Source: Whitmania pigra (taxonomy: Eukaryota > Annelida > Clitellata > Hirudinida > Haemopidae). From it: a stretch of 64,000 nt of DNA. The notes under the pieces were generated by a model. It made no database searches. It had not been told where the DNA came from and worked only from the letters and a program-made list of their open reading frames with translations. Numbering within the stretch: the stretch's first letter is position 1; every line of letters begins with the position of its first letter. Positions 48,807 to 60,229 of the stretch are shown here, piece after piece. Location: positions 62,001-126,000 of the forward strand of contig JAJTWR010000452.1 in the NCBI GenBank assembly GCA_021613335.1, written 5' to 3'. The translations under genes were made by a program, and so were the position numbers.

Positions 48807-50930
48807 ATGGATTCATGCAGAAATGAGCTGTTGTCTGAAGTTGATCTCATACAAAAGATCGGAATGCCAGGAAGGATCATCGTCCTAGGATCTAACGCAG
48901 TTGCCATAGCGACTGGTAAACACGAGGAGGACGTCATTTTGGCTGCTGGTCAACTCGGAAAAGGACGGATTTGTGCATTCGCCCACGGAGGATATGGAAC
49001 GCAGTTATGCGATCCGAGGGGTAACTACCCCAATTCAATCCTTTATCGCAATGTCAGAAATTGGGTTGCAGGCAAAGAACTCTCGGACAACTTTCGAGTT
49101 TTGAAACTTGACGAAAGTGAGCCTCAGAAAATGCAGGAACTTCAGAACTATGATTTCGTTCTCTGCCTTGCAGCTAAGGAAACAACTTCCCCTCATGTTC
49201 TAGAGGAGTATTTAAAAGCTGGTGGGGGTATGGTATATGCAACAACACCTTGGGGGTGGATGCAATACAATCACGGTAAGAAGGCCTACGAGGTACCGTA
49301 CGGTAAGATTTTGATAGATGTTGGAATTGTGTTTTCCAAAGGAATTTCCAAAGATCACGGAAAGGGATTTGCTACCACACAGAACAAAGCTGTCGCTGCC
49401 AATGTAGAGGATTATTTCTCAAAAGCTAAGCATGACATCAACGAAATGATCGACAAAGTAAATTTCATCTCACAAGTCAACGATCTTCCTTCTCACCTGA
49501 AAAACAAATTCAAAAAAGACCTTCAGATGACTTGGAAGATGGTGGACGAAAAAGTATCCAAAACATTTCATTCTGGAAGAATCAAAACAAACAACCAAAT
49601 GGAAAGGAAGTTGCTCGATCTCTGGCTGCTCTGCACTGAACAGCAAACGGTTAAAAACTTCAAAGCACCAGCCATTGCGTACTTTCCTGGCGATTTCGAG
49701 AAAGCGCCTCAACTCACTAGCAAGACAGTCAAGTTTACATCGGAAAGAGAAGATTTCTTCTTTAGTTCGTGCTATTTGCCAGCTGGATATGTCGTGAAAA
49801 TAAATGTTACGAAGATTACAAAAAGCTGGACAGCCATTGTCGGTGCCCACACGGACTTCTTGGAAGGCGATAATCTGAATAGATGGCCAGACATCTCTTG
49901 GAGGACCGAGATCATAAAACCTGGACCAAAGGAATTAACGAATCCTTTCGGTGGGTCCATTTATTTCTTGAGTCCAAAAAGTGGTCAAAATACTATCGAA
50001 GTCACCATCAATGGCATTGTTGCTTGTCCCAGGTTCGACTCACAATCGCAAGACAAACCGTGGAAAGAAAGCCGCGGTGACCCTGGATTGTGGGCCGACA
50101 TTTCAGGGAAATACATGACAGTCACTTTGCCCTCGTCTTCTATCAGAAATTACGACGATCCAACTGAAGCTATGGAGATTTATGACCAATGGCTCCGTGC
50201 TTACCACGACTTGAGAGGGTCCAACATTGATGCTGAACGTAGAATGTGGATTGTGACAGACATTCAACCTAGTTCTGGCTACATGCATGCTGGGTATCCA
50301 ATAGTTACCGGACTTGACGTAGCAGCTAATAATATCTCTCTTCTTGATGCTAAAGGCATTAAGAAAAATGGATCGTGGGGAATTTTCCATGAGATTGGAC
50401 ACAACATGCAAATGGGAGAGTGGACCTTTCAAGGCACTGGTGAGGTGACAGTGAACATTTTTAATTTGTATGGAATGGACGTTATATGTGGAATCGATCC
50501 TTGGAATAATCCCTGGTTGCTGAATCAAAAAAAAGGAGCAATATCCTACCTAAGAGCAGGATCTGATTTTGGCAAGTGGAAAAAAGATCCAGGATTGGCT
50601 TTATATTTCTACGCTCAACTTGCTCATTCTTTTAAGTGGGAAGCCTACAAAAGGGTATTCCGTCGATATAACACATTACACCCATATCTAAAGCCAAGCA
50701 GCGATCAAGAAAAAATCGATAGGTGGTTCTATTTTTTCTCTGAAGAAACCAAATTTAATCTGATTCCTGTCGCCGTTTTGTGGGGCATTCCAATTTCTAA
50801 GGGCGGTGTAAGCGATATCAACACTTTTAAATTGAAGCCATTTTTGCCCGATGATGACATCACGAGAGAAGTGCCAGAACGCGTGAAAATGATCAAAGAT
50901 CACTTTCCCGATCTCACTCAAAGTCTATGA
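48807..50930 (+). CDS. TCAF-like protein with M60 peptidase domain, copy 3
   Basis: An intronless 707-residue coding region, a recent duplicate of copy 1. The last 200 bp or so are nearly identical in DNA, as is much of the first half, while residues about 190-260 and the stretch just before the zinc motif differ markedly (VAANNISLLDAKGIKKNGS against VADPAKNEFLLLAETFKKHG). That stretch accounts for the two-residue length difference. The zinc motif is HEIGHNMQ (His528, Glu529, His532) with Glu546 in GTGEVTVN. The reading frame is intact, but the upstream sequence lacks the counterpart of copy 1's TATA box, so expression may differ or depend on another promoter. Confidence 0.9.
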   Translation: MDSCRNELLSEVDLIQKIGMPGRIIVLGSNAVAIATGKHEEDVILAAGQLGKGRICAFAHGGYGTQLCDPRGNYPNSILYRNVRNWVAGKELSDNFRVLKLDESEPQKMQELQNYDFVLCLAAKETTSPHVLEEYLKAGGGMVYATTPWGWMQYNHGKKAYEVPYGKILIDVGIVFSKGISKDHGKGFATTQNKAVAANVEDYFSKAKHDINEMIDKVNFISQVNDLPSHLKNKFKKDLQMTWKMVDEKVSKTFHSGRIKTNNQMERKLLDLWLLCTEQQTVKNFKAPAIAYFPGDFEKAPQLTSKTVKFTSEREDFFFSSCYLPAGYVVKINVTKITKSWTAIVGAHTDFLEGDNLNRWPDISWRTEIIKPGPKELTNPFGGSIYFLSPKSGQNTIEVTINGIVACPRFDSQSQDKPWKESRGDPGLWADISGKYMTVTLPSSSIRNYDDPTEAMEIYDQWLRAYHDLRGSNIDAERRMWIVTDIQPSSGYMHAGYPIVTGLDVAANNISLLDAKGIKKNGSWGIFHEIGHNMQMGEWTFQGTGEVTVNIFNLYGMDVICGIDPWNNPWLLNQKKGAISYLRAGSDFGKWKKDPGLALYFYAQLAHSFKWEAYKRVFRRYNTLHPYLKPSSDQEKIDRWFYFFSEETKFNLIPVAVLWGIPISKGGVSDINTFKLKPFLPDDDITREVPERVKMIKDHFPDLTQSL

Positions 50931-52716
50931 GATCAGAAAGTCCTGAGTAGATTATGAAAACGGTTTGATGGATGGTTTTTCGTTTGAGTCTAATTACATC
51001 ATTCATGATTATGAGCTTATGCTTTCCAGTGACCGAAATGGCAGTTTATATTATGTGGGCAATTTCTGCTGACAATAATTTGCTTTTTAATTTAAGTTTT
51101 CGATTTAGTTCTTATCAACCTATGACAACGAATAAGTATTTGTATTTTGTTCACAAGCAGTGAGGATTTAAAACAAACACACATCTTATTTTATGTTTAC
51201 AATGTCATAATGTTGTTTATTATTGAACCAAAACGTTAAATTTGCCAAATGTAAGTTAAAAGGCTAACCGTGTCTTAGAAAACTTGTGTTTATATTTAGT
51301 ATAAAATATTCACTTAAACTTACAAATATACCCTGTTATTCTTTGTTAACGAACGACATTGGTCATTGTTATGTAACTAAGGCTCTACAAATTGTTGTTC
51401 ATTAACAAAGAATAACAGGGTTAATATCGCTTATAGAAGTGGCATATATATATATAGCGATTTGAGAAAATTTTTTGTTATAAAGTTTTCGCAGGTAAAA
51501 CCGTATAGTACGCCGACATTAGTACAGTACAGGGCCACTAAGCCGCGTAGATCGGGGTCCAAACTGCTTGTCTAACTATATAATTTAATAGCAATTGCAT
51601 TATTTTCCTAAAGGACATTATAAGCTAAAAAAATTACAGCACATCACTTTTTGTGACGGAACATAGCTCCTCTCCTCTTTGCGGCTCCTCCATTTCGGGG
51701 ACAGATATTAGGGGCTTTAAATCTCAGCCGTTGTGATCGGGCATCATTCCATCATTAATATTAATGATGATATTAATATATATATATATATATATTTTTA
51801 TTTATATATACCATACGTGTGATATTAAGATATATTATGACATTAAGACATATATATGCATATTTAACAATTAAAAGCTACTAAGTAATGAAAATGTTTT
51901 TCATCAATCAATTCATAAGCGACAGTCTTGCAGAAGATACTGTCATTTTTAATATAACGTACATGTATGTATCTATTTGCGATAAACATACCAAGAAAAG
52001 TGGATGTAAAAGGTTCTAAATGTTTAAAAACAAATATTTAGAAGTACAATTGATATAATCTGATTTAAATTTGTAATAATTAATTTTCAAATTTTGAGTT
52101 TAAAATTTCTTCTAAATCCAGCCCTTTCACTTTTAAAAACTCTTGCGAAGGTATATTGTTTTGCATCCAATAGTTCTGGGCTTTACGTTCATAGGCTCAA
52201 CCATTCACTCAACCGTTCAATAATAAAAATAACATTCAAACCAGATTTAGTTTGTGACTTGTTTCAAGTCGGTCTAATTTAGTGATATCCTCAAATAAAG
52301 CGTGCTTGACACCAACCTCTGTTTAAGTTTGGGCAAGTTACATTGATCACTTACAAATGTAATGTTATAAAAGGATTTCATAAAGTTGAGAAGTTCATTT
52401 AATGTTATAGGAGTTTAGGAAGGAAAGGATAGTATATTTGATAGTCTGTGAATTCAGGTTCATGAATATCTCAGTAACAGCTAGCAATACATATCTAAAA
52501 TAATGATTAATTAATAATGATAATTTTTCTTTAATGATTTTTATCATAATCAGACAATCAGTTTTAAAATATACATATAAATCAAAATGCTTTAATTACA
52601 GGACAGGTATATTATGATATGTTTGGCACATTAGCAGATCAAATATTTCCTCTTAAGTGAAAACATAGTATTGCATCACCTCAATAATTGAGAATAAAAT
52701 TTATTTCAGATTGTTA
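50931..52716. other. Spacer between TCAF-like copies 3 and 4
   Basis: The first 400 bp or so are homologous to the 3' flank of copy 1. A perfect-looking hairpin occupies 51331-51420. An (AT)n run lies near 51776-51794, and an AATAAA near 52293 may end copy 3. A splice-acceptor-like TTATTTCAG ends at 52709, just before copy 4, so copy 4 may have an upstream non-coding exon. Confidence 0.55.
51331..51420. repeat. Inverted repeat (24-bp arms, 42-nt loop)
   Basis: The left arm 51331-51354 starts CCCTGTTATTCTTTG and the right arm 51397-51420 ends CAAAGAATAACAGGG. The arms pair over 24 bp with one mismatch. The structure lies in the 3' flank of TCAF-like copy 3, where copy 1's flank has diverged sequence. 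It could be a tiny foldback element or a hairpin in the 3' UTR. Confidence 0.85.
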
Positions 52717-54864
52717 ATGTACCAAAAGCAACTCGACCGAATGAAGCCATTTCGTGAAGATATTTTGCAGGGAATCGAGGCTATCCACAATAACTCCAAA
52801 CTCCCCGGGAGAATAATTGTTTATGGTTGTAATGCAGAACCAGTTTTAACTGGACACAATGTTGAAGATGTCATCATTGCTGCTGCCAAACTTGGAAAAG
52901 GGAGGATTGTGGTTTTTTCTCATGATTTTTTTGGAATGGAATTTGGAAATCAAGAGCAGTGTTTTGGGAATAAAGCTCTTTATGACAACATCAAGAAATG
53001 GTTGTTAAGCAAAAGTGATCTAAACTGTAAGATTCTCAATTTGGACGAAGCAGGAAAAGTTGGTAGCTTGAAGGAGCTACAAGATTACGACATTGTTTTG
53101 AGTGTTGCACGTGAAGAAACAACATCACAGGATTTCGTAAGGGAGTACATTAAAGAAGGAGGTTCTTTCTTCCATTCGGCCACGCCTTGGGGGTGGTCCA
53201 TGCTAAATCCAAACAAAGACATCTCTGAAATGCCCTACCTTGACATTCTTAGGGAGGCTGGTATTATGTATTCATTGGAAATCTCGTATAAGGCTGGTGG
53301 CGATATTTTGACGGCAGCCAACAAAGCAATCCATTCTCACTTAGGACAATGTCTTGTCGAAGCAAGTGACTTCAACGCTGTTGTTAATAAAGTTGGTTTA
53401 ATCACGCAAATTAGAGACGTTCCCTGTTTGTTTGACGCGGCTGCCAAGCGTACGTTGAAAAAACACTTGATGTGTGCGTATGATGAAGTGACTAAATTAG
53501 CGTCAACTGGGAAAATCGAAACGAGTAAACCCTTCGAGAAAAGATTGCTCGATTTTTGTCTTCTCGGATTTGAATTATTGAAGGAAAACACTTTCAGAGC
53601 ATGTGGGATTCAACATTTTCCCGGAGATTTTTCGTCGACCCCACCACTTTCCCGCAAAGAGTTGCGTTTTTATTCAAGCATGGAGGATTATTTCTTCACG
53701 TCTTGTTACGTACCTGCTGGTTCCGAGGTTACGTTGTTCGTGTCAAAAGTTCGAAACAAATGGTCCGTACACGTCGGTGCTCACACGGATGTTTTGTTAG
53801 ATGATCACGTACGAAGATGGCCAAAGATTTCTTTCAAAACTATCATTTCCTCTCCTGGAAGTTACAACTTATCCAGTCCATTCGGTGGATCAGTATATTT
53901 CCTGAGCCCAAAAGGAGCCGACAGTTTCATCGAAGCCTCGATTAGCAACATCGTGATCTGCCCTAGATTCGATTTGCTGAACAGAAGCGGGTCATGGAAT
54001 GAATGTCGAAATGATCCAGGCTTGTGGGCGGACATTTCTGGAAAGTACTTAACGATAACTGTGCCTTCTTCTTCCGTTAGACATATTGATGATCCTGCAA
54101 TCACGATGGAAAAGTACGATAACTTGTTGGAATCGTACCACGATCTGAGAGGCACAGATGTTAGGAATGAACGCAGAATGTGGATTGTGACCGATATTCA
54201 TCCGTCGGCGGGTTACATGCATTCCGGTTATCCCATAGTTACGCACCTCGACGCTGGTGATCCAAACGAGAAAGTATTCCTTTTGGATGGGTTAGATAAG
54301 AAATCCTTTCAAGAGAAGTGGGGTATTTTTCATGAAATCGGACATAACATGCAGAGAGACGAGTGGACCTTCGAAGGTACGGGCGAGGTTACGGTCAACA
54401 TATTTACTTTGTACGGCATGGATACTATTTTCCAGGTGAAACCATGGATCCATCCTTGGCTCCAAAACTATTTCGAAGCCGCAGTCGATTATCTGAACGA
54501 AGGAGCTGATTTTGAAAAGTGGAAAAGCGATCCCGGCGTGGCCCTCTTCCTCTATGCACAACTTGCGGCATCTTTCGGTTGGGCTACTTTCAAGAAGGTT
54601 TTTCGTCGCTATCTTGACATGGACGACGAACGATTGCCTCGTACCGATCAAGACAAAATTGATACCTGGTTTCTGATATTTTCAGAAGAAACGAAGTTTA
54701 ATGTGGAATCCCTGGCATTGCTATGGGGAATTCCGATTTCTAAAAATTCGTCGAACAAACTAAAAGAATTAAATTATGAATTCTTCATACCCAAAGATGA
54801 AATCACTGAAAGAGCCACATCTAGAGTAAACGAAGTCAAAAGAATTTTGAAGATCAACCAGTAG
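52717..54864 (+). CDS. TCAF-like protein with M60 peptidase domain, copy 4
   Basis: An intronless coding region of 715 residues from the first ATG after a candidate splice acceptor (52709). Starting instead at the in-frame ATG at 52741 gives 707 residues and aligns best with the starts of copies 1-3, so that start may be the true one. This is the most diverged member. Landmarks are PGRIIVYGCNAEPV, EDVIIAAAKLGKGRIVVF, SPFGGSVYFLSP, GLWADISGKYLTITVPSSS and the zinc motif HEIGHNMQ followed by EGTGEVTVN with the third-ligand Glu. No signal peptide or membrane segment. AATAAA lies 114 nt after the stop. Function as for the other copies: a TCAF homologue that keeps a complete M60 metallopeptidase site; partner or substrate unknown. 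Confidence 0.9.
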   Translation: MYQKQLDRMKPFREDILQGIEAIHNNSKLPGRIIVYGCNAEPVLTGHNVEDVIIAAAKLGKGRIVVFSHDFFGMEFGNQEQCFGNKALYDNIKKWLLSKSDLNCKILNLDEAGKVGSLKELQDYDIVLSVAREETTSQDFVREYIKEGGSFFHSATPWGWSMLNPNKDISEMPYLDILREAGIMYSLEISYKAGGDILTAANKAIHSHLGQCLVEASDFNAVVNKVGLITQIRDVPCLFDAAAKRTLKKHLMCAYDEVTKLASTGKIETSKPFEKRLLDFCLLGFELLKENTFRACGIQHFPGDFSSTPPLSRKELRFYSSMEDYFFTSCYVPAGSEVTLFVSKVRNKWSVHVGAHTDVLLDDHVRRWPKISFKTIISSPGSYNLSSPFGGSVYFLSPKGADSFIEASISNIVICPRFDLLNRSGSWNECRNDPGLWADISGKYLTITVPSSSVRHIDDPAITMEKYDNLLESYHDLRGTDVRNERRMWIVTDIHPSAGYMHSGYPIVTHLDAGDPNEKVFLLDGLDKKSFQEKWGIFHEIGHNMQRDEWTFEGTGEVTVNIFTLYGMDTIFQVKPWIHPWLQNYFEAAVDYLNEGADFEKWKSDPGVALFLYAQLAASFGWATFKKVFRRYLDMDDERLPRTDQDKIDTWFLIFSEETKFNVESLALLWGIPISKNSSNKLKELNYEFFIPKDEITERATSRVNEVKRILKINQ

Positions 54865-54977
54865 GGAATAAACCTTCGTTTTGAGTGAATCACTGGCATG
54901 GAATGTCATGGAAGCATTTTACTTGTAATTTGAAAAATTTGATTTTAGCAGAGAGACTGTGCTACAGTTGTGTCTTT

Positions 54978-54983
54978 AATAAA
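54978..54983 (+). promoter_or_regulatory. Candidate polyadenylation signal of TCAF-like copy 4
   Basis: AATAAA about 115 nt after the stop codon at 54862-54864, in the context CTTTAATAAAATC. Confidence 0.65.
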
Positions 54984-56563
54984 ATCTTTCGTGTTGTTTT
55001 TGAAATGTATTCAAGACGTCAGACTTAATATTACTGGAAAGTTGAGTTACTGCTTAAGTTTCAGTAATGACTAAGTCTGTGCCCGGCGTAGTGATTAATG
55101 TCCGTGCTTTCTATTGTGGACGGTGGCAATTAAATGAGTAATGCTTGCAATTTGTAGATGATTTCTTTTTCCTAACAATATACTTTTCGTGTTCCGTCCA
55201 TTTACGGATGCTGAGGTGTATTTCTGCAATTCGGAAATCCACTCCGCGTGTCTTTCCAATTGGAAATAATTTTAGAAAGACACGAACTAATATCCGGTTT
55301 AGACTTTGCGATCAATTATCGATTCTTCGAAATAATTCTTTAGGATATCAGGCCAGTACAAGTCAATATTTCTAAAAATTAAACCCATTATTTGCTATCC
55401 AAACCTCATGCGAGAAAAATTGTTATCATTTTACCTTGAAACTCGAGTGGAAATGCGAGTGAACTTTTGCATCTCAAGATCGGCCCAGATTAAAGACTGG
55501 TTTAAGTGGCTCAGAGACGTTATCTCATAATCTTTTAGAGCCGCTTTTCATGTCCCGAATCATGGTTACGTTCATTTTCTCCAATCAAAATAATGCATCA
55601 AATTATGGTTTACTAATATTTTTTTTTGAAAGTTATTGCGTCGGTAGCCATTGATGCACTGAAAATTTTTATGTCAGATTTCAGACCGCGTTGATTTAGG
55701 TGCAGTGCAGTAAGACATTTTAAGCTTAGGATTTGATTCTTCGCGTGCCTTCAAATTTGATTACCAAAATTACATTTTGGATTTTTTTTGTTTGAACTAG
55801 AATTCAGCGCAAAAGTGTTTAACCAGTTTTTATATCTAGCTCTGTGTAACATTTCAGCCATAAATAAAACTTTATCAACATCGAGAAAACGTTAAAAACG
55901 GTGCAAAGATGCTTATCTGTGGACTTTATGAATAATAAATAGCCATACGCCGTTCCCACATTGAGACAAAGTGAGTGTTGAATTTCATAAAAATCTATTA
56001 TTCGATGCAAATATGGAAGACGAACTTGAACATGTGACTATACCAACGGATATTTGAATGTTACTAGATATTGCAGTCAGACGACAAACACGCGAACATT
56101 TACATATTATTTACATACGAAAATCTGGGCGCGTTTTATTTTCCTAGCATTTTTTTTGGCTCGAAATTTCTGCGTATAATCAAAGAAATTGAAAGTATGT
56201 ATTCGACGAGATAAAAATTAAATAAACACCCATTTGATTGCGAAATTTAAAACAATTAATTTAAAATTTCGATGAAACAGATCGCAATAATGAAAATTCG
56301 ACAAACATTTAGAAATGGCTGAATATCTTACTTACGGTGGCAGTAAGACAGTTTATTCGCTTTCAAGTCTCATCGTAAATTCACTGTAATAACTTTACTA
56401 GGCATCATCACCACCATTATCATGATTATCACCATCGTGTTACAAAGTCTTTTGAAAAACATTCTTCCATCGATAAAGAAATTATCTATGAATGGCTACT
56501 CCTAAGGATAAGTCCTTGATCAGTGGTTAGGTTGAAGAATCGGTGCAGTATGACACGCCTCCG
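54984..56563. other. Intergenic DNA right of the TCAF array
   Basis: About 1.6 kb of AT-rich sequence. No exon-like segment, repeat family or RNA gene was recognised. Confidence 0.5.
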
Positions 56564-56877
56564 TCACGTGTTCCCGTCACGATGACGTTTGAGTTCAAGG
56601 TCGAGAAGAAGGGCATCCTCCTGATCAAACGACCAGTCAGGAGCAGTGTCCAATTCATGAGAAAGACACACGGACATGCGTTGAGGGGATGACCTTTTGA
56701 ACCCGTCCAATGACGAATCATCAACCGGATAACGGCTGTTGTGGTCGTAAACTTGACCCAGGTCACCTTGAGGGGTAAAGTTGTGGCTCCCCTGCTGGTC
56801 TACTAGACAGGGGTAGTGGCAAGTCGGACGAACGTCTTCCTTCATCATTAAGACCTCGTTTATCGAGGCTCTGTCGT
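56564..56877 (-). CDS. Possible terminal coding exon of an unrecognised minus-strand gene
   Basis: On the minus strand a good acceptor (TTTGTTGCAG) precedes 103 codons that end at TGA (56564-56566). The frame is open from the acceptor, codon use looks coding, and the product is hydrophilic (DDRASINEVLMMKEDVRP and onward, ending RHRDGNT) with three cysteines and several Asp/His/Ser clusters. No domain is recognised. It could be the last exon of the gene whose cysteine-rich exon lies at the right edge of the window, but the exons between are not resolved, so the link is a guess. Confidence 0.4.
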
Positions 56878-57212
56878 CTGCAACAAATGACGGAATCAAG
56901 TTTAAGTGAGTGAATTATAATTAATTATAATTTTAACAAACTCTGAAACTTCAATTGTCAAACAATATTTTAAAGTATAAATGTTGAACAATGTTTATAA
57001 ATCAGGCCTTAAGAAGTGAATAAATGAGAAGAGCTTGAAGGAGTCAACAAATCCAGCACCAAGTAACTCCTCTTATTTCCTCTCCAATTAGGTTAAGTTT
57101 TATGCAGGTTATAAACAGAGAAGTGCTTGTTTTCTGGCATTAAATTGATTTCAATAAAAGGTTATGTCTTGTCTATGACTTACAATGTAATTATAATTGC
57201 AACAATGATGAC

Positions 57213-57250
57213 AAAATAATAATAATAATAATAATAAAATAATAATAATA

Positions 57251-57320
<70 letters not shown>

Positions 57321-57360
57321 TAATAATAATAATTAAAATAATAATAATAAAAATAATAAT

Positions 57361-57437
<77 letters not shown>
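57213..57437. repeat. (AAT)n microsatellite
   Basis: About 225 bp of AAT with AAAAT and AATTAAT interruptions. Confidence 0.95.
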
Positions 57438-58625
57438 CACGACCACAGTAACAACAACAGCTATTACAATAGTATAAATAATACTGAAACGATAAATATC
57501 AGTTACAACATTATTATTATTATTATTATATTATTATTATTATTCCAATTATAAATTAGCTTCTGTTTTACGACGGAAGCAGAGACTGACCGTAAAAAGG
57601 CATTTCTAGCAATAACCGCGGATGAGAGATTTGAAGAATTACTCTGCCTGCTGTTCTCCTTGTTATTGTTACAGTGGCAGCAGCAGCAACAACAACAACA
57701 GTCACATGCACATTTAGCGATCGTGTGCGTGTGCACGCGAGAAAATGAAGCAAGCACAACAAGCTCGACCATCACCGGCCGGGCAAACATACTCCTCTTG
57801 GACACAGCTTAAGGCGGGTGTACAGCACCGTACGACACTAGGCTGGTCGATAAATGGCATCCTGGGTTCCTCTCTAGATGAGGAATAAGATTTATTTAAT
57901 ATTCCATTTCATCTCGATACCTGCACATCCCTATTCTTTCCGTTGCTCCACTGCGTTAAGCCAACGACAAAATGGCTTCCGACTCCGTCAAGGAAGAGAC
58001 ATTTTTTACAGATTGTGGTTGGACTTTGCCGGAAGAAATCCGTGATGAATTTCTCTGGAAACTGACTGAATCGGATGAGGTGGTTGTTTTCTTGACTGGA
58101 ATATCGGCGGATCGCTTCGGATAGCTTGCTCCCAGCCAGCAGATGCGTGTGGACATAAGCAAATTTGACCACTGAAGCAGTTCCTGATTCCACAGCTCAT
58201 GTAAAACTGATTCTGCGTCAATAATTGATGCAATCCTCCCCCCTTTGAAGTTAAGCCTGCCTCTGATGATGACGTTGACGATCATGACGGTGCTGGTTCT
58301 GATGATGATGATGATGATGATGACGATGGCGATGCATTGAGGCGAGATGTTTGGTCTATGAGGTTTTGAAATGGAGTTGGATGATGTCATGTCGACAAGA
58401 GAGAGAGGTGACACTGGAATGAGATTTATTTGGAAAAGGCGCCAGAATGACCATGGTGACGGACGCTTCCTTCTCACGCGCGAAACTGAACTCGCCCTCA
58501 CATGCACCGGTGTCATGCCACGCTCGGGAATACAAATTAGTGTTTGTCGAAGCCTACCAACTGGCTTCAGGCCGTTTGAGCGGAGGATGGTCTGAATACG
58601 GCTTGAGGCATGCTCATCAGCTTGC

Positions 58626-58852
58626 TTCCCATCGTTATCACCGTCAACATTGTTGTCATCATTATAATCGCCAACATTGGTCATCATTATCACCGTCAAC
58701 ATTGTTGTCATCATTATCATCGCCAACATTGTTGTCATCATTATCACCGTCAACATTGTTGTCATCATTATCATCGCCAACATTTTTGTTGTTATTATCA
58801 TCGCCAACATTTTTGTCGATTTATCAACATCGTTGTCATCATTGACATTCCT
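58626..58852. repeat. 27-bp minisatellite
   Basis: Units of the form CAACATTGTTGTCATCATTA plus TCACCGT or TCATCGC, alternating between the two endings. As 27 is divisible by three, long spurious ORFs run through it on both strands (nine-residue repeats such as HHYHRQHCC). Confidence 0.9.
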
Positions 58853-59611
58853 CCAATTTTGACGCGCCACTAGTTCCCGCACAATTGCCGTATATTAATC
58901 TTTAATTGGATAATGTTAAATTTTATTTTGTTGAATAATATTAAATCTAATTTATAAAATGATATACTTTAAATTAAAGAAATAATTCGTAAAATAAGAA
59001 TGTGATGGAACGAAAAATAGAAAGTTTGGAAAGAAAAAATGGATCAAGTTTACAAAAAAAAGCTTATATGGTCAAGAAAAAATTCCTAAGCTATAAATGA
59101 CATTTTAAAAATTTTCAGCATCAGTAGCGAGAATTTGAAATGAATTCAAGCAATTATATGACATTATAATAATATGAAAACTATAAGTAAGTAACAATGT
59201 AAATATTGGTAAACAAAAACTATTTGCATTGTAATTTATCATGTTTACCAAGCTCGAAGAAACATGAACAAAAAATGATCTTCGATCAAAAAACAAAGAC
59301 TTTGCATTTCCGCCGCAAAAATAAACTTTCCAACATCTGCATTTCAACTTTAATGTCCGAAGCAGTTCATTCTCTACTGAATGAATGAATGGATGAATTA
59401 GTGAATTAATGCGATGCATTGAAGTTTATGTAGGACGATAATAATGGGCTTCCTTGTTTTAGTTAGTCGTACGTGTCCACGTGGTAGTGGAGTGCTATTG
59501 ATTTTCCCATTCGTACGCAGCTTTGTTTTTTTTCTTCTCTTCTTTAAGAGTGGCCAAAGGTTTGTTTGGGTCCACTCGCTCACCTCCTCATCTTCCGATT
59601 CTCGCGTTCAC

Positions 59612-59969
59612 TCACTCACTCATTCACTCACTCACTCACTCACACTCACTCACTCACTCACTCACTCACTCACTCACTCACTCACTCACTCAACTCACTC
59701 ACTCACTCACTCACTCACTCACTCACTCACTCACTCACTCACTCACGCACTCACTCACTCACTCACTCACTCACTCACTCACTCACTCACTCACTCACTC
59801 ACTCACTCACTCACTCACTCACTCACTCACTCACTCAACTCACTCACTCACTCACTCACTCACTCACTCACACTCACTCACTCACTCACTCACTCACTCA
59901 CTCACTCACTCACTCACTCACTCACTCATCACTCACTCACTCACTCACTCACTCACTCACTCACTCACT
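59612..59969. repeat. (CTCA)n tetranucleotide microsatellite
   Basis: About 350 bp of CTCA/ACTC units with a few one- or two-base indels (CAACTC, CACACTC, CATCACTC). It gives spurious Leu-Thr-His-Ser reading frames. Confidence 0.97.
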
Positions 59970-60229
59970 TTTAATTATTATCTCGCTCTGGGCTGAATGA
60001 TAATTTATGGATTTTTCTTATTGAACCATATTTTACAATCATCGAAACTGCATTATTCAAGTTGAAATTCTAAGATTAAAATAAAAAAATCGTTTTATTC
60101 AGGATAAACCTTGATTAATGTAATTTATTCGTCAACAAATCTTTTAATCAGCAAGCTGACAGATAGTCAGTTAAGATAGTTAATAATTGTTAATAAAATC
60201 TCAAATAAGAAAGTTATCAATTACCTTAA

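Larger units (their letters stand above)
56878..60200. other. Repeat-rich DNA, possibly intronic
   Basis: Holds (AAT)n at 57213-57437, a (TTA)n run at 57509-57544, a 27-bp minisatellite at 58626-58852 and (CTCA)n at 59612-59969. The long minus-strand ORF at 57956-58882 is largely the minisatellite read backwards. I see no convincing exon. Confidence 0.55.

Noticed and set aside
57956..58882. Minus-strand ORF of 308 residues
   Set aside because: Half of it is the 27-bp minisatellite; the rest has no domain, and the apparent start lies next to the repeat.
59444..60000. Three overlapping plus-strand ORFs of Leu-Thr-His-Ser repeats
   Set aside because: All are frames of the (CTCA)n microsatellite.
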